From Chamaelirium japonicum (lineage: Eukaryota > Streptophyta > Magnoliopsida > Liliales > Melanthiaceae), in assembly GCA_947650365.1 (NCBI GenBank), contig CANTAL010000021.1, positions 1,922,001 to 1,986,000 of the forward strand: a stretch of DNA of 64,000 nucleotides, read 5' to 3'. Below the pieces are notes generated by a model. The model searched no databases. It was given only the letters and a program-made list of their open reading frames with translations, and had not been told where the DNA came from. This document shows, piece by piece, positions 33,636 through 47,843 of the stretch (its first letter is position 1; each line of letters starts with the position of its first letter). The position numbers and the translations under genes are program-made.

Positions 33636-34545
33636 GTTATAATGTTTTAATTTTTTTTTTAAAAAAATATAAATGATTTTTAAAATAAAAAATTCAGATT
33701 ACCTCATCTTCCTTCTTTACTTCCTATTATTTATTTAATTTAATTAGTTTAATAAATAAAATAATTAAATAATTAAATAATAAAATAAATATTTAATTAT
33801 ATTTATAATTAAATAACTAAATTATTTAAATAATTTATTTATTATTTAAATAATTTATTTATTATTTAAATATTAAAATAAATAAGTATTTATTTTATTA
33901 CTTCAAAAAATATTAAGTTATTTAAAAAAATATTTTATTATTTATATATTCAAGTAATTAACTAATTATTTAAATAATAAGTAAATAGTTATATAATTTA
34001 TTTTTAATTTTATAACTTAATTAAATAATTAATTTTTTTTTTAATTTCAATATATATTTTTTAATTTAATAAAATAATTCTTTAATTATTTAATTGTATA
34101 TTAATTTATTTTATTATTATTTATTTAACTATAAAATTATTTAATATTTAAATTATTTATTTATCTTAGTAAATAATCTATTTAATATATTTCTTCACTA
34201 AATGAGATTTTAAACATTTCAATAATTGACTAATTATTTAACTATTTAAAAATAAAATAATATTTTAAGAAATAACTAATAAAATAAAATAATTAATTAA
34301 TTATATAATTAAATCAATATTTCTTTATTTAATAATTTAAATATTTAAATCGGTATATAATTTAATTATTTAATAATATAATAAAAAAAATTAAAATAAA
34401 TAAATAAGTTTAAAAAATTAATTATTTTATTAAAAACATAATTAATAAATTATTTAAATAATTTAATAATTAAATAAATTATTAATTTAATTTAAAAAAA
34501 TTATAATAATATTACTATGATAAATCATAATAACATTGAGATGAT
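33636..34545. repeat. AT-rich body, copy A
   Basis: About 0.9 kb of TTAAATAATTAAAT-like sequence between the complete LTR and the body-start box (reverse complement near 34,505-34,550). It has no protein and no other structure that I can see. It is the largest internal region kept in the family. Confidence 0.75.
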
Positions 34546-36118
34546 ACTATTGAGAAGTGGAGTTTTGAAATTTAGATTCCTTCTTACTTAACACCTATAC
34601 CCGTGGACAATGGACTTGAGTAGGACTTCTTCTCTCTTCTCTCTTCATTTCTCACTCCGTTCTTTTCTTTCTTATTCTCTCTCTTCTATGGAGTTTTGGA
34701 ATTTAGATTTTTTTTACTTCATACCTATACCTATGGCGAATGGAGTGGAGCAGGACTTCTTATCCATGCGAGAAGAGAGAAGGGAATAAAGAGATTAATT
34801 ATATTATTGAGAAGTGGAGTTTTATAATTTAGATTCCTTCTTACTTCACATCTATACTCGTGGACTACATCCGGACTTTTTCTCTTTTCTCTTCGTTTAT
34901 CTCTCTATCCTCTTCTCTCTTCTTCTCTCTCTTCTGTCATCGTTTCTATCTCCGTTTTCTTGTCTCACCTGGGCACGACATGTTCGTGTTGATAACGTGT
35001 TGTGAGATGGGAGAAAGAAAGGGCCATCACACGTGCCGTACCCTAAAGAGGTCATATAAACATTGAGAAGTAGAGGTTTTGAATTTAGATTCCTTCTTAC
35101 TTTACACCTATACCAGTGGCGAATAGACTGGAGTAAGACTTATACTATCTTCTCTCTTCGTTTATCTCTTTATTCTCTTCTCTCTTTTGTCTTCATTTCT
35201 CTCTTGATTAAATAATTATATTATTTAATTAAATTATTTAGGTAGAAGAGAGAACAGAACGGAGAGATAAACAAAGAGAGAAGGGGAGACGAAGTCGTAC
35301 TCCAGTCCATTGGCCATGGGTATAGGTGTGGAGTAAAAAGGAATCTAAATTCTAAAACTCTACAGACGAGAGAGAAGAAGAGAGAAAAGAAGAAAGAAAA
35401 GAGAGAAGAATAGAGAAGAGAACGTAAAGATAAACAAAAAGATAAGATAGAAGAAGTCTTGCTCCAATCCATTGGCCACGGGTATAAGTGTGAAGTAATA
35501 AGGAATCTAAATTCCAAAACTCCATAAAAGAGAAAGAAGATAAGAACAGACTTCTATTTAATTATTAAAAATAGAGATATTTATATTATTTTCTTTAGGT
35601 TCTCTTCTCTCTTCTCACAACACATTATCAGTACGAACATGTTGAGCCCAACCAACTAGTCACAAGAAAATAGAGAGAGAAATAAAGACAGAAGAGAAAG
35701 AAAAAGAGAAAAAAGAACGGAGAGATAAACAAAAAGATAAGAGATTAGAAGTCCTTCTCCAGTCCATTCGCCACGGGTATAGGTATGAAGTAAAAAGGAA
35801 TCTAAATTCCAAAACTTCACTTCTCAATATTTATACGACCCCATTAGGGTGCAGCATGTGTGCCGGCTCTCTATTTCTCCCATCTCTCAACACATTATCA
35901 ACACGAATATATCATGCCCAGCCGACCAGTCATAAGAAAATGGAGAGAGAAACAAAGACAGAACAGAGAAGAGGACAAAGAGATAAACGAAGAGACAATA
36001 AAGAAGAAGTCATGCTCAAGTCCATTGGCCACGGGTATAGGTATGAAGTAAGAAGGAATCTAAATTCAAAAACTCTATAGAAGAAAGCGAAGAAGAGAGA
36101 AGAGAACGAAGTGATAAA
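34546..36118. repeat. GA-leader array, right end of block A
   Basis: Partial units, including an LTR remnant near 34,995-35,065 (minus) and sense primer-like sites near 35,626 and 35,897. The last bases (GAACGAAGTGATAAAT) match the right end of block B, which shows the duplication junction. Confidence 0.75.
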
Positions 36119-36225
36119 TAAAGAAAGAAGAGAGAAGAAGTCCTGCTCCAGTCCATTAGCCACGGGTATAGGTGTGAAGTAAGAAAGAATCTAAATTCCA
36201 AAACTTCACTTCGCAATAGTATCAT

Positions 36226-36820
36226 CTCGATGTTATTATGATTATCATAGTAATGTTACAATAATTTTTTCAATAAATTAACCATTTATTTATTTATTAA
36301 ATATTTTAAATAATTTAATAATTAAGGTTTTAGTAAAATAATTAATTAAATATAATTGTTATAGTATAAATAGTTATTTAATTATCTAAATAAAATAATT
36401 ATTACAAATTAGAGTTTTTGAAATTTAGATTCCTTCTTACTTCACACCTATACCCTTGGCCAATGGACTGGAGCATGACTTTTTCTTTCTTTATTTATCT
36501 CTTTGTTCTCTTTTCTCTTCTTTTCTCTTTTCTGTGGAGTTTTGAAATTTAGATTCCTACTTACTTCATACCTATTCCCGTGGTGAATGGACTAGGCAGG
36601 ATTTCTTATCTCTTCTCTCTTAATATTTATTTAATTAGTTTACTTTATATTATTAATATTAAAAAAATAATTAAATAACTAGATAATTAAATAATTAAAT
36701 TAATTAATTATTTTACTAAAAACTTAATTATTAAATTATCTAATTATTAAATTATTTAATAATTAAATAAATAATTATAGTAATAGTACTATGATAATCA
36801 TAATAACGTTGAGATGATAC
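36226..36820. repeat. AT-rich bodies with the Copia empty site
   Basis: Counterpart of 11,690-12,149 joined to 17,932-18,045. A short minus unit lies at 36,416-36,605. The uninterrupted target lies near 36,700. Confidence 0.82.
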
Positions 36821-39800
36821 TATTGAGAAGTGGAGTTTTGGAATTTAGATTTTTTCTTACTTCACACCTATATCCATGATGAATGGAGTAAAGAAAGACT
36901 TCTTCCCTCTTCTCTCTTCATTTATTTCTTCGTTCTCTTTTCTCTTCTTCTCTCTCTTATATCTTCGTTTCTCTTTACATTTTCTTCTCTCTTCTGTCTT
37001 TGTTTCTTTTTCTCATAGATTGTTTAGGCCCTAAGTTAGCTTACCCTATAAATAATATACGAACCCTTTAGGGTGGGGTATGTTTGATGGCTCTCTCGTT
37101 CTCCTATCTCAAAACACATTATCAGCATGAACATATCGAGCCCAACCGACCAGTCACAAGAAAACGGAGAGAGAAATGAAGATAAAAAAGAGAAAAGAAG
37201 AGAGAAGAGAACGGAGAGATAAACAAAGAGAGAAGACATAAGAAGATAGAAGAGAACAGAGAGATAAACGAAGAGAGAAGAGAGAAGAAGTCCCACTCCA
37301 GTCCATTGACCATGGGTATAGGTGTGAAGTATGAAGGAATCCAAATTCCAAAACTCTACTTGTTAATATTTATATGACCCCTTTATAGTGGGGCTCGTTT
37401 GACGGCTCTCTCTTTCTCCCATCGCATAACACGTTATCAATATGAACCTATTGAGCCCAGCCGACCAGTCGCAAGAAAACAAAAAAAGAAATAAAGACAG
37501 AAGTGGAGTTTTGGAATTTAAATTCCTTCTTACTTCACACCTATACCCGTGGTTAATGGACTGGAGTAGAACTTCATCTCTCTTCTCTCTTTGTTTATCT
37601 CTTTATTCTCTTATCTCTCTTCCGTCTTTATTTCTCTCTCCGTTTCTTATGACTGGTCGGTTGGGCTCGATATATTCCTGCTAATAACATATTATGAGAT
37701 GGGAGAAAGAAAGAGCCGTCTAACGTGCCCCACCCTAAAGGGGTCGTACCTTATTTATATGGTAAGTGTTGTGAGATGGGAGAATAAGAGAGCCATCAAA
37801 CATGCCCCACCCTAAACAGGTCGTATAAATATTAAGAAGTAGAGATTTAGAATATAGATTCCTTCTTAATTTACACCTTTACCCGTGGCCAATGGACTAG
37901 AGCGGGACTTCTTCTCTCTTTGTTTATCTCTCCGTTCTATTCTCTCTTCTTCTCTATCTTCTGTCTTTGTTTCTTTCTCTGTTTTTTCCATAATCATATA
38001 TTAGTTAAATAACATAGAGCCGGACTTCTACTCTCTTCTCTCTTTATTTATCTCTCTTTATTTATCTCTCTATTCTCTTCTCTCTTCTCATAACACGATA
38101 TCAACACAAACACGTCGAGCCCAACAGACCAGTCATAAGGAAACAAAGAAAGAAACAAAAAAAGAAAAGAGAGAAGAAGAGAAAAGAGAATGAAGAGATA
38201 AGCGAAAAGAGAAGAGAGAAGTCATACTCCAGTCCATTGGCCATGGGTATAGCTGTGAAGTAAGAAGGAATCTAAATTCTAAAACTTCACTTTGCAATAA
38301 TCGTTTTAGGGTGGGGCATATTTGACGGCTCTCTCTCTCCCATCTCACAACATGTTATCAGCACGAACATATCGATCCCAACCGACCAGTCATAAGAAAA
38401 CGAAGAGAGAAACAAAGACAAAAGAGAAAAGAAGAGAGAAAAGAACGGAGAGATAAATAAAGAAAGAAAGGAGAAGAAGTCCTACTCCAATCGAAAACTC
38501 TATAGAAGAGAGAAAAGAAAAGAGAATAGAACAGAGAGATAAATGAAAAGAGAAGAGAGAAGAAGTCCTGCTCTAATCCATTGGCCATGGGTATAGGTGT
38601 GAAGTAAGAAGAAATCTAAATTCAAAAACTCCACTTCTGTCTTTGTTTCTCTCTCCGTTTTCTTGGGTCAGGTCGGTTGGGCTTGATATATTCGTGCTGA
38701 TAACGTGTTGTGAGATTGGACAAAGAGAGACCCGTCAAACATGGCCCACCATAAAGGGGTCGTATAAATATTGAGAAGTGGAGTTTTAGAATTTAGATTC
38801 TTACTTACTTCGCACCTATACTCGTGGCCAATGGACTGGAGTAGGGCTTCTTCTCTCTTCTCTCTTTATTTATCTCTTTGTTCTCTTCTCTATTCTTCTC
38901 TCTCTTCTGTCTTTGTTTCTCTCTTCATTTTTTTACGACTGGTCGGCTGGGCTCGACATGTTCATGCTGATAACGTGTTGTGAGAAGAGAGAAGAAGAGA
39001 GAATAGAGAAGAAGTCAAAAACTCCACTTATTAATAATATAATTAAATCTCTATATTCTCTTCTCTCTTCTCCCATAGATTAGGGTTTTTTATAGATTGC
39101 TTAGGCCCTAAGTAAGCTTAACCTATAAATAATATACGATCCTTTTAGGGTGGGTCATATTTGATAGCTCTCCCTTTCTCCCATCTCATAACATGTTATC
39201 TGTACGAATATGTCGAGCCCAACTGACCAGTCGCAAGAAAACGGAAAGAGAAACGAAGACAGAGGAGATAGAAGAGAACGGAGATATAAACGAAGATAGA
39301 AGAGAGAAGAAGACCTACTCCAGTCCATTGGCCATGGGTATAGAAATGAAGTAAATAGGAATCTAAATTCTAAAACTCCACTTCTCAAAAATATAATTAA
39401 ATCTCACTATTCTCTTCTCTCTTTTCCTATGGATTAGGGTTTCCCATAGATTGCTTAGGCCCTAAGTAAGCATACCCTATAAATAATATATAACCCCTTT
39501 AGGGTGGAGCATGTTTGATGGTGCTCACTTTCTTCTATCTCATAATACGTTATCAGCACAAATATGTCGAGCCCAACCGACTAACTACAAGAAAACGGAG
39601 AGAGAAATGAAGACAAAAGAGAGAGATAAAAAGAGAAGAGAAAAGAAAGAAGAGAGAAGAAGTCCTGCTCCAGTCCATTGGCCACAAGTATAGGTGTGAA
39701 GTAAGAAGGAATCTAAATTCCAAAACTCCACAAAAAGAGAGAAGTAGAGAGAAGAGAATAGAGAGGTAAATAAAGAGAGAAAAGAGAAGAAGTCCTACTC

Positions 39801-42800
39801 CAGTCCATTGGCCACGAGTATAGGTGTGAAGTAAGAAGGAATCTAAATTCCAAAACTCTACTTCTTACTTCGTTTCTCTCTCTATTTTCTTACGATTGGT
39901 CGGATGGGCTCGACATTTTCGTGCTGATAACGTGCTGTGAGATGGGAGAAAGAGAAAGTCATCAAACGTGCCCTACCCTAAAGGGGTCGTATATTATTTA
40001 TAGGGTAAGCTTACTTAGGGCCTAAGCAATCTATGAGAAACCCAAATCCATGGAAGAAGATAGAAGAGAACGAAGAAATAAACAAAGATAGAAGAGAGAA
40101 GAAGTCCTACTTCAGTCCATTGGCTACAGGTATATATGTAAAGTTAGAAGGAATCTATATTCCAAAACTCCACTTCTGTCTTCATTTCTCTCTCTGTTTT
40201 TTTACGATTGGTCAGCTGGGCTTGACATGTTCGTGCTGATAATGTGTTGTGAGATGGGAGAAAGAGAGAGTCGTCAAACGTTCCCAACCCTAAGAGGGTC
40301 GTATATTATTTAAAAGGTAAGATTACTTAGGGCCTAAGCAATCTATAGGAAACCCTAATCCATATGAGAGATAAAGAAGAGAACAAAGAGATTTAATTAC
40401 GTTATTGAGAAATGGAGTTTTGGAATTTAGGTTCCTTCTTACTTCGTACCTATACCCGTGGTAAATGGACATGAGCAGGACTTCTTCTTTCTTCGTTTAT
40501 CTCTCTGTTCGCTTCTCTCTTCATTTATCTCTCTGTTCTCTTCTCTCTTCTCACAATATGTTATCAGCATGAACATGTCAACCCCAACTGACTAGTCACA
40601 AAAAAACAGAGAGAAATGAAGACAGAAGAGAGAAAAGAACGAAGAGAACGGAGAGATAAATGATGTGAGAAGAGAGAAGAGAGAAGAAGACCTACTCTAG
40701 TGCATTGGCCACGGGTATAAGTGATGTAAAAAGGAATCTAAAATCCAAAACTCTACTTCTCAATATTTATACGATCCCTTTAAGGTAGGGCACGTTTGAC
40801 GGTTCTCTTTTTGACTCATCTCACAACACGTTATCAGCACGATCATTTCGAGCTCAACCGACCAGTCATAAGAAAACGGAGAGATAAACGAAAACAGAAG
40901 AGATAGAAGAAGAGAAAAGAGATCAGAGAGATAAATAAAGAGAGAAGAGAGAAAAAGTCCAGCTTTATTCCATTGGCCACGGGTATAGGTGTGAAGTCAG
41001 AAAAAATCCAACAACGTGTTGTAAGATGGGAGAAAGAGAGAGCCGTCAAACGTGCCCTATCCAAAAGGGGTCATATATTATTTATAGTGTAAGCTTACTT
41101 AGGGCCTAAGCAATCTATGGTAAACCCTAATCCATGGGAGAAGAGAGAAGAGAACGGAGAGATTATAATTATATTATTGAGAAGTAGAGTTTTGGAATTT
41201 AGATTCCTTCTTACTTCATACCTATATCCATGGCGAATGGATTGGAGCAGGACTTCTTCTCTCTTCGGTTATCTTTTTATTCTCTTCTCTCTTCTCAAAA
41301 CACATTATCAGCACGAACATGTCGAGCCCAGCCGACCAGTCACAAGAAAACAAAGAGAAAAACGAAGATAGAAGAGACAGAGAGAGAAACGAAGATAGTA
41401 GAGAGAGAAGAAAAGGAAATAAACAAAGAAAGAAGAGAGAAGAAGTCCTAGTCCAGTCCATTGACCACGGGTAAAGGTGTGAAGTAGGAAGGAATGTAAA
41501 TTCCAAAACTCCACAGAAGATTAAAAAGAAGAGAGAAGAGAACAAAGAGATAAATAAAGAGAGAAGAGAGAAGAAGACCTACTCTAGTTCATTATCCACC
41601 GTCGGATCTTTCTTTTGGAATAGGGTTTCTCATAGATTGCTTAAGTCCTAAGTAAGCTTACCATATAAATAATATAAAGGGTGGGGCACATATGACGGCT
41701 CTCTCTTTATCCCATCTTAGAACATGTTATCAGTATGAACATATCGAGCCCAGCTGTTAAATAATTCATTTATCTCTCCCTTCTCTTCTCTCTTCTCTCT
41801 TCTCATAACACATTATCAGCATGAACATGTCAAGCCCAATCGACCCGTCACAAGAAAACAGAGAAAGAAATAAAGATAGGAGAAAGAGATGAAGAGAAAA
41901 AAGAACGAAGAGATAAACAAACAAAGAAGAGAGAAGAAGTCCTGCTCCAAGCCATTGGTCACGGGTATAGCAGTGAAGTAAGAAGGAATCTAAATTCCAA
42001 AACTCCACTTCTCAATATTTATACGACCCCTTTAGGGTGGGGCATATTTGACGGCTCTCTCTCTCTCTCTCCAATTTCACAACACGTTATCAGCACGAAC
42101 ATATCGATCCCAGCTGACAAGTCACAAGAAAATTTAGAGAGAAACAAAGATAGAATAGAGAAGAGAGCAGAGAGATAAACGAAGATAGAAGGGAGAAAAA
42201 GTTCTGCTCTAGTCCAAAACTCTATAGAAGAGAGAGAAGAAAAGAAAAGAGAACAGAGAGATAAATAAAGAAAGAAGAAAGAAGAAGTCCTACCCCAGTC
42301 TATTAGCCACGGGTATAGGTGTGAAGTAAGAAGAAATCTAAAATCAATAACTCCACTTCTGTCTTTATTTCTCTTTCTATTTTTGTACGACTGGTCGGCT
42401 GGGCTCGACATGTTCATGTTGATAATGTATTGTGAGATAGGACAAAGGAGACCCGTTAAACGTGCCCCACTATAAAGGGGTCGTACAAATATTGAGAAGT
42501 AGAGTTTTAGAATTTAGATTCCTTCTTAATTCACACCTATACCCGTGGACAATGGACTAGAGCAGGGCTTCTTCTCTCTTTATTTACCTCTCTATTCTTT
42601 TCCCTCTTCTTCTCTCTCTTCAGTCTTTGTTTCTCTCCGTTTTCTTACGACAGGTCAGCTGGGCTCGATATGTTCGTACCGATAATGTGTTGTGAGAAGA
42701 GAAAAGAAGAAAGAAGAGAATGGATAGATGAATAAAGAGAGAATAGAGAAGAAGTCCTGCTCCAGTCTATTCATTATGGGTATAGGTATGAAGTAAGAAG

Positions 42801-43450
42801 GAATCTAAATTCCAAAACTCCACTTCTCAATAATATAATTAAATTTCCTCGTTCTCTTCTCTTCTTTTTCATGGATTAGGGTTTTCTATAGATTGTTTAG
42901 GCCCTAAGTAAGCTTACCCTATAAATAATATACGACCCCTTTAGGATGGGGCACGCTTGACGGCTCGCTCTTTCTCCCATCTCATAATACATTATCAGCA
43001 CGAACATGTCGAGCCCAGCCAATCAGTCGAAAGAAAATGGAGAGAGAAACAAAGATAGAGGAGAGAGAAGAAGAGAGAAGAGAACGGAGATATAAACAAA
43101 GATAGAAGGGAGAATAAGTCCTACTCCAATCCATTGGTCACAGGTATAGGTGTGAAGTAAGAAGGAATCTAAATTCCAAAACTCCACAAAAGAGAGAGAA
43201 GAAGAGAAAAAAGAATAGAGAGATAAATAAAGAGAGAAAATAGAAGAAGTTCTACTCCAGTCCATTGGCCACGGATATAGGTATGAAGTAAGAAGGAATC
43301 TAAATTCCAAAACTATACTTCTATCTTCGTTTCTCTCTCTGTTTTCATACAACTGGTTAGATGGGCTTGATATTTTTGTGCTGATAATGTATTGTGAGAT
43401 AGGAGAAAGAGAAAGTCGTCAAACATGCCCCACCTTAAAGGGGTCGTATA
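36821..43450. repeat. GA-leader array of block B, left of the Helitron-like element
   Basis: Same order of units as 18,046-24,670. For example, LTR fragments near 37,013-37,116 (plus), 39,071-39,192 (plus), 41,020-41,140 (minus) and 42,870-42,990 (plus) match the block A copies. No gene is seen. Confidence 0.78.
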
Positions 43451-44888
43451 TCTATATAACATGGCATAGCGGTCTGCATGCTGACTAGACAAAATGGTAC
43501 CAAATGCTGACTAGACAAAAAAACGCTGACTAGATAATGCTGACAAGACAAAAAAATTAGAAAGAGAGAGTCTAGCTCATTTTTTTAAACAGAATTTTAT
43601 TGCTCCTAAATAATAAAAAAGAAAACCCAATAACCCAACCCCCCCAAATCGGGAAACCCTCAACCTCGACCAGCCGTTCTCGCCCCTTATCGGACTCCTC
43701 AATGCATCCCCTTCCTCTCGAGCTGCCTTGCCTCTTCCGCGCGAGACGATCGCCCACCTCATTATCCGCCCTTCACGCCCCACCCTTCACGCCATCGTCA
43801 TCGCGTGGCCTTCAAACCTCCCTTCACGCCCTCCTCTTCCCCAGATCAGCCCCCCCTTATCGCGCTGTCCTGAGCGGCGCCATCCCGAGTGAGATGATAG
43901 CCACCTTATCGCGCTGCCTGCTTTTCACGCTCCCCTCTTACCCAGATCAACCCCTCATATCCCGTCACCCCTTAAAATCTTGAGCCCCCCCTTCACGCTC
44001 CCCTTATCACACGTCGTTCATGCCCCCCTCTTCCCTAGATTGGTCACCCCTCAAAATCTCGAGCCCAGACCGTTGAAGGAAAGATCATTCCATTCCTTTT
44101 TTGTCGTTCCCACAGATTACGGTCGCGGCTCCATGGAAGGAAAGGTTCTTTGCTGATCTCAATCGTCCCCAAATCACATTCAAAACTTTCTGTTTTTAAT
44201 CCTCAAAATTCAGGTTATTTTGCTTCCCTTTCATTGAAAAATCGATTCGTATATTTATGCCAATCTCATATGAATTTTCTTTCTTTTTTACTCCCCTAAA
44301 TTAAGATGATTTTGCTCCCCTATTTCACCATGGAAGGGAAAATCGATTCCGTATCTTTTTTCCGATATCATTCATCCCCAAATCGATTTTGCTCTTCGAT
44401 TTCGTCCCTACAACTGCGGCAACCCTTGTGAATTAAAGAAGGGAGAGAAGAGCTACCCTCGGAACACAAACCCATTACCACCAACACGGCCACAGGTAAG
44501 CCGCATCCTCTTTGGAAATCATGCATTTCTGGAATGGCTCCAATATTGTATCAGGTCTTTGATAAAATTTCTCTATATATAATCGACCAAAGCAATCTAA
44601 AACTCTCAGAATAGCTCCAATTCAGTTTTTCAATGGCAATGTTTTTGTTTGAAAAGGTCTTCTTAATCCATACAGGACGGGCCGGACATAAGCCCCGTCA
44701 GAATTCCCATACCCATCTCTCTCTCTTGCTGATTTTTTTTTTTGGATGATTTTGTTTTTAATCAATGGTTTTATTGGTTTTTTTGCAGCGGTTATTCAAC
44801 ACCAAGGTAAGATCTTTGTTATCTTGGTTTTCTTTGTCTGCAGAAAGAGAAATGCAACTCATCCCGAAGGTTTTTTTTTATTTCGGCG

Positions 44889-44986
44889 GCCCGATTGACA
44901 TGGCAGCGTGCAACTGGTGGCTGAAAACCAGTAGCGACCTTAAAGTTCTTTACACCACCAGTTGCACGCTGCCACGTCAATCGAGC
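44889..44986 (+). ncRNA. miRNA-precursor-like hairpin, copy B
   Basis: The arms 44,889-44,920 and 44,955-44,986 are both 32 nt, with two mismatches, around a 34-nt loop. The right arm keeps three bases that copy A lacks, so copy B is probably closer to the original stem. I do not recognise the mature sequence. Confidence 0.5.
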
Positions 44987-45896
44987 TGAGCGTGATTGGG
45001 AAAACCTTCGGGCTTAATAGCATTGCTCCTGCAAAAAACATTGTATGTAAGCCTCGTCAGAAATCCCGTTCCAATCTCTCTCTCTTGCTGATTTTTTTTT
45101 CTTGGTTTCTTAGAAGAAATTTGATATTTGTGTCTTGGCTTTTTTTTTATCTCTTGGTTCTCTTTGTCTGTGCAGAAATCATTATTTTTAATCCCTGATT
45201 TTTTGTTTTGGTTTTTTTTGCAGCGATTATACAACACCAACGCATGTATCAAACCGAGGTGGGATATTCTTTGGCCAAGAAAACAAAGTATTTATATCTA
45301 TATAAAATTCAATTTCTATGCTTCTAAAAAGATGCCTTTGTTTTCAAAATCATATTTTGAAAACAACAGTGTCCCTTTGATACTGACATGCAAAGGGTCT
45401 CTCGGTGCACCACCGAGAGAACCATCTCTATTGTAATTTTATTTAAGAAACGATATTGATTTGGTGTATGACAATCTAAAAAAAATGTCAAAATTTATAT
45501 ATATGGGTGATGAGTGTTTTTTAAAATCTAATCATATTTTGAAAACTTCTTTTGCCACTGACATGCAAAGGGTCTCTCGGTGCACCGCTGAGAGACCCAT
45601 CTCTTTTATACTTTTTTCTAAGAAACCATGTTGATTTGGTCGATGACAAATTAAAAAAAATGGCAAAATTCTTCTTATTTTTTCTCCCCCTATTTCTTCC
45701 TATTTCCCTATTTGCATTTGTTTCTTTGTATGCTTCTAAAGGGAGGTTGTCTTTTTTGGCAAAATCAATCTGATTTTTTTTTCAGCAATTTATTCGAGCA
45801 AAATTCTTCTTATTTTTTCTCCCCCTATTTCTTTCTATTTCCCTATTTGCTTTTGTTTCTTTGTATGCTTTTAAAGGGAGGTTGTCTTAGCTGGAA

Positions 45897-45924
45897 TCTC
45901 TCTCTCTCTCTCTCTCTCTCTCTC
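45897..45924 (+). repeat. (TC)14 microsatellite
   Basis: Shorter counterpart of the (TC)20 tract at 27,119. Confidence 0.95.
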
Positions 45925-47068
45925 CTTGCAGTCATATTTCTCCTATCCCTTTTCCCCTGGGCGATCAGCTTTGCTCGATAGTCATGGAGATTTACAAGCT
46001 AAGATTGTAACTTTAGTTTTTTTTATTTGCTATAATCTCTAGATTATACTAATGTTGTAGCTTTGATTATTTGTTAATGAAATTTATGGAATTAGTCACC
46101 TATCATTGGTATTGTGGATGGCCTTGATATTTTCCCCTTTTTTTTTCCTCTTCTATCACGGTAGGATCCAAAACTTGAAGGAGACCTAATTGACTGAACC
46201 TTTTGATTTCCAAAGCAGACTAATGGTGTGGTGACCAGATTGTGCTGCTTTGATGTAACAAGTGCATTTAGAACACAGCCAAGATAATGTTGTTCTTAGT
46301 CCTTAGAATAAAGATGATGACAGTGCATGATCTGAAACTTTAATGAAGAATCGGCTGTTATGAATTTTGATTCAAACCTTAAGTTATAGGTATGTAGTCC
46401 CTATATAGCTTAAAATTTCCAAGTTTCATAATATGATTGAATATCCACACAATTTTATAGAGATTTCCTTGCCTTATTCGGTTGCACTTGATGAATCAAT
46501 TGGTGGAAGCTTAGTGCCATTTTTATAGTTTTCCTTTCCCTTTGAGTGATAAAAATTAGAGATAAACCTGCCCCATTAAGCTATAAATGATGACAGTGCA
46601 TGATCTGAATATGTCTTAAATATCTACCTTTGCATTGTTTTCCAGTACTATTTTTTTTCTTTTCATTCTGTCTAAGCAATTCTGAACATCAAATCTTCTC
46701 AAACTATTGTCAAAAAATAGCTGATTAATGGGTTGCAGGATGACATTCTCCCTGAAGCCCCTCCTCTGGCGCATAGCAGTACTAGCAGCGTGCGGGGGTA
46801 CCAGATCTGGCGTTGTGTAGCCTCCTCCGATCCGACACATCGAGCTGCACAAATCAGTACCCTGACACCTCCGGTGCAAAACAATAGCGAGAGTGTGCGG
46901 GGGTGTCAGATCCGGCCCCTCGCCGCCTCCTCCAAGCCGACGCGCTGGGCTACTTGAATCGACACAATAGTTGGAGCATACAGGGTTGCCAGATCCATCC
47001 CTCTGCTCTGCCGCCTCTTTCTCCGATCCGACACACCGATAACACTCGGTGTCTCCTCCCTGCTCTCC

Positions 47069-47107
<39 letters not shown>

Positions 47108-47843
47108 GTCCCATTCTTTTCAATTTTTTTTCTCTCTCTATTTTGTTCGTTTTGTTCATTTACAAATTTTTTCTATATGTTCAGGGGAGGGCGAGATCGG
47201 GGCGAGATTGGCCGGTGGCTCTTCCCTGCCCTCTCTCTCTCTATTTATAGTTCATTTTTTCCTTCTTTATTTGGTTTCCTTTTTTTTTGTTCTTTTACCG
47301 ATTCTTCTTTTCTTTTCCTTCCCTATTTTTTTTTATTTTTAGCTCTGTTTTTATTTTTGTTTTGTTATTTATTTTTCCCTTTTTGTTGTTTTTTTGTTCT
47401 TTCTGTTTTGTTTTTGTTTTTTTTAGCTTGCCAGATTTAACTCATTCAAGTTATAGTTTTGTTTGTTTTAAAGAATCAATCAAATTATATTCAAATTTTC
47501 AAAATTCTTTATGAGCTATTGAATGTGTGATGCCGAAAGAGTTGAAATATTGTCACATCTCCTGAAATTATGTCGTCATGTTTGAATTATTGTCACCTCC
47601 CTCAAAATATAGTTCTTGCCATCGAAATATTTTTTGCCGCTTTCGAAATCTTTTTTATGCCCTTGGACACGGGCTTTCGAATACGACGTTGTGGGTGGTA
47701 GTGGTGATATCTGGGGGATGTCTTTGCAACCGAAGGTGGCCCACTGCAGTGCCGATAGGTGTATTACCATCGAAGGCAGTCCAACTGTGTTTTGTCACCG
47801 AAGGCGGCCCACTGTAGAGCCGACAGGCACAGGCATGCACTAG

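Larger units (their letters stand above)
11561..36118 (+). repeat. Segmental duplication block A (first tandem copy)
   Basis: This block aligns collinearly with 36,119-54,867. The offset is about 18.77 kb once the 5.8-kb Copia insertion is taken out. Both copies keep the same order of GA-leader units, LTR pieces, AT bodies and Helitron-like element. In about 350 bases of the Helitron-like element compared by eye I counted about 10 differences, so roughly 3 percent divergence. The left edge lies inside a GA leader near 11,561. Block A alone carries the Copia element. Confidence 0.9.
43451..47843 (+). mobile_element. Helitron-like non-autonomous element, copy B (4,393 bp)
   Basis: Same ends (TCTATATAAC and GCATGCACTAG) and same A/T position in the same LTR as copy A, so it was inherited by duplication and did not insert independently. 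It differs from copy A by scattered substitutions, a shorter TC tract and small indels. The interior layout is unchanged, including the splice-like signals and tandem cassettes. Confidence 0.75.

Noticed and set aside
33636-34545. AT-rich bodies as matrix-attachment regions or replication origins
   Set aside because: Composition alone does not support such a call, and the blocks are internal parts of the repeat family.
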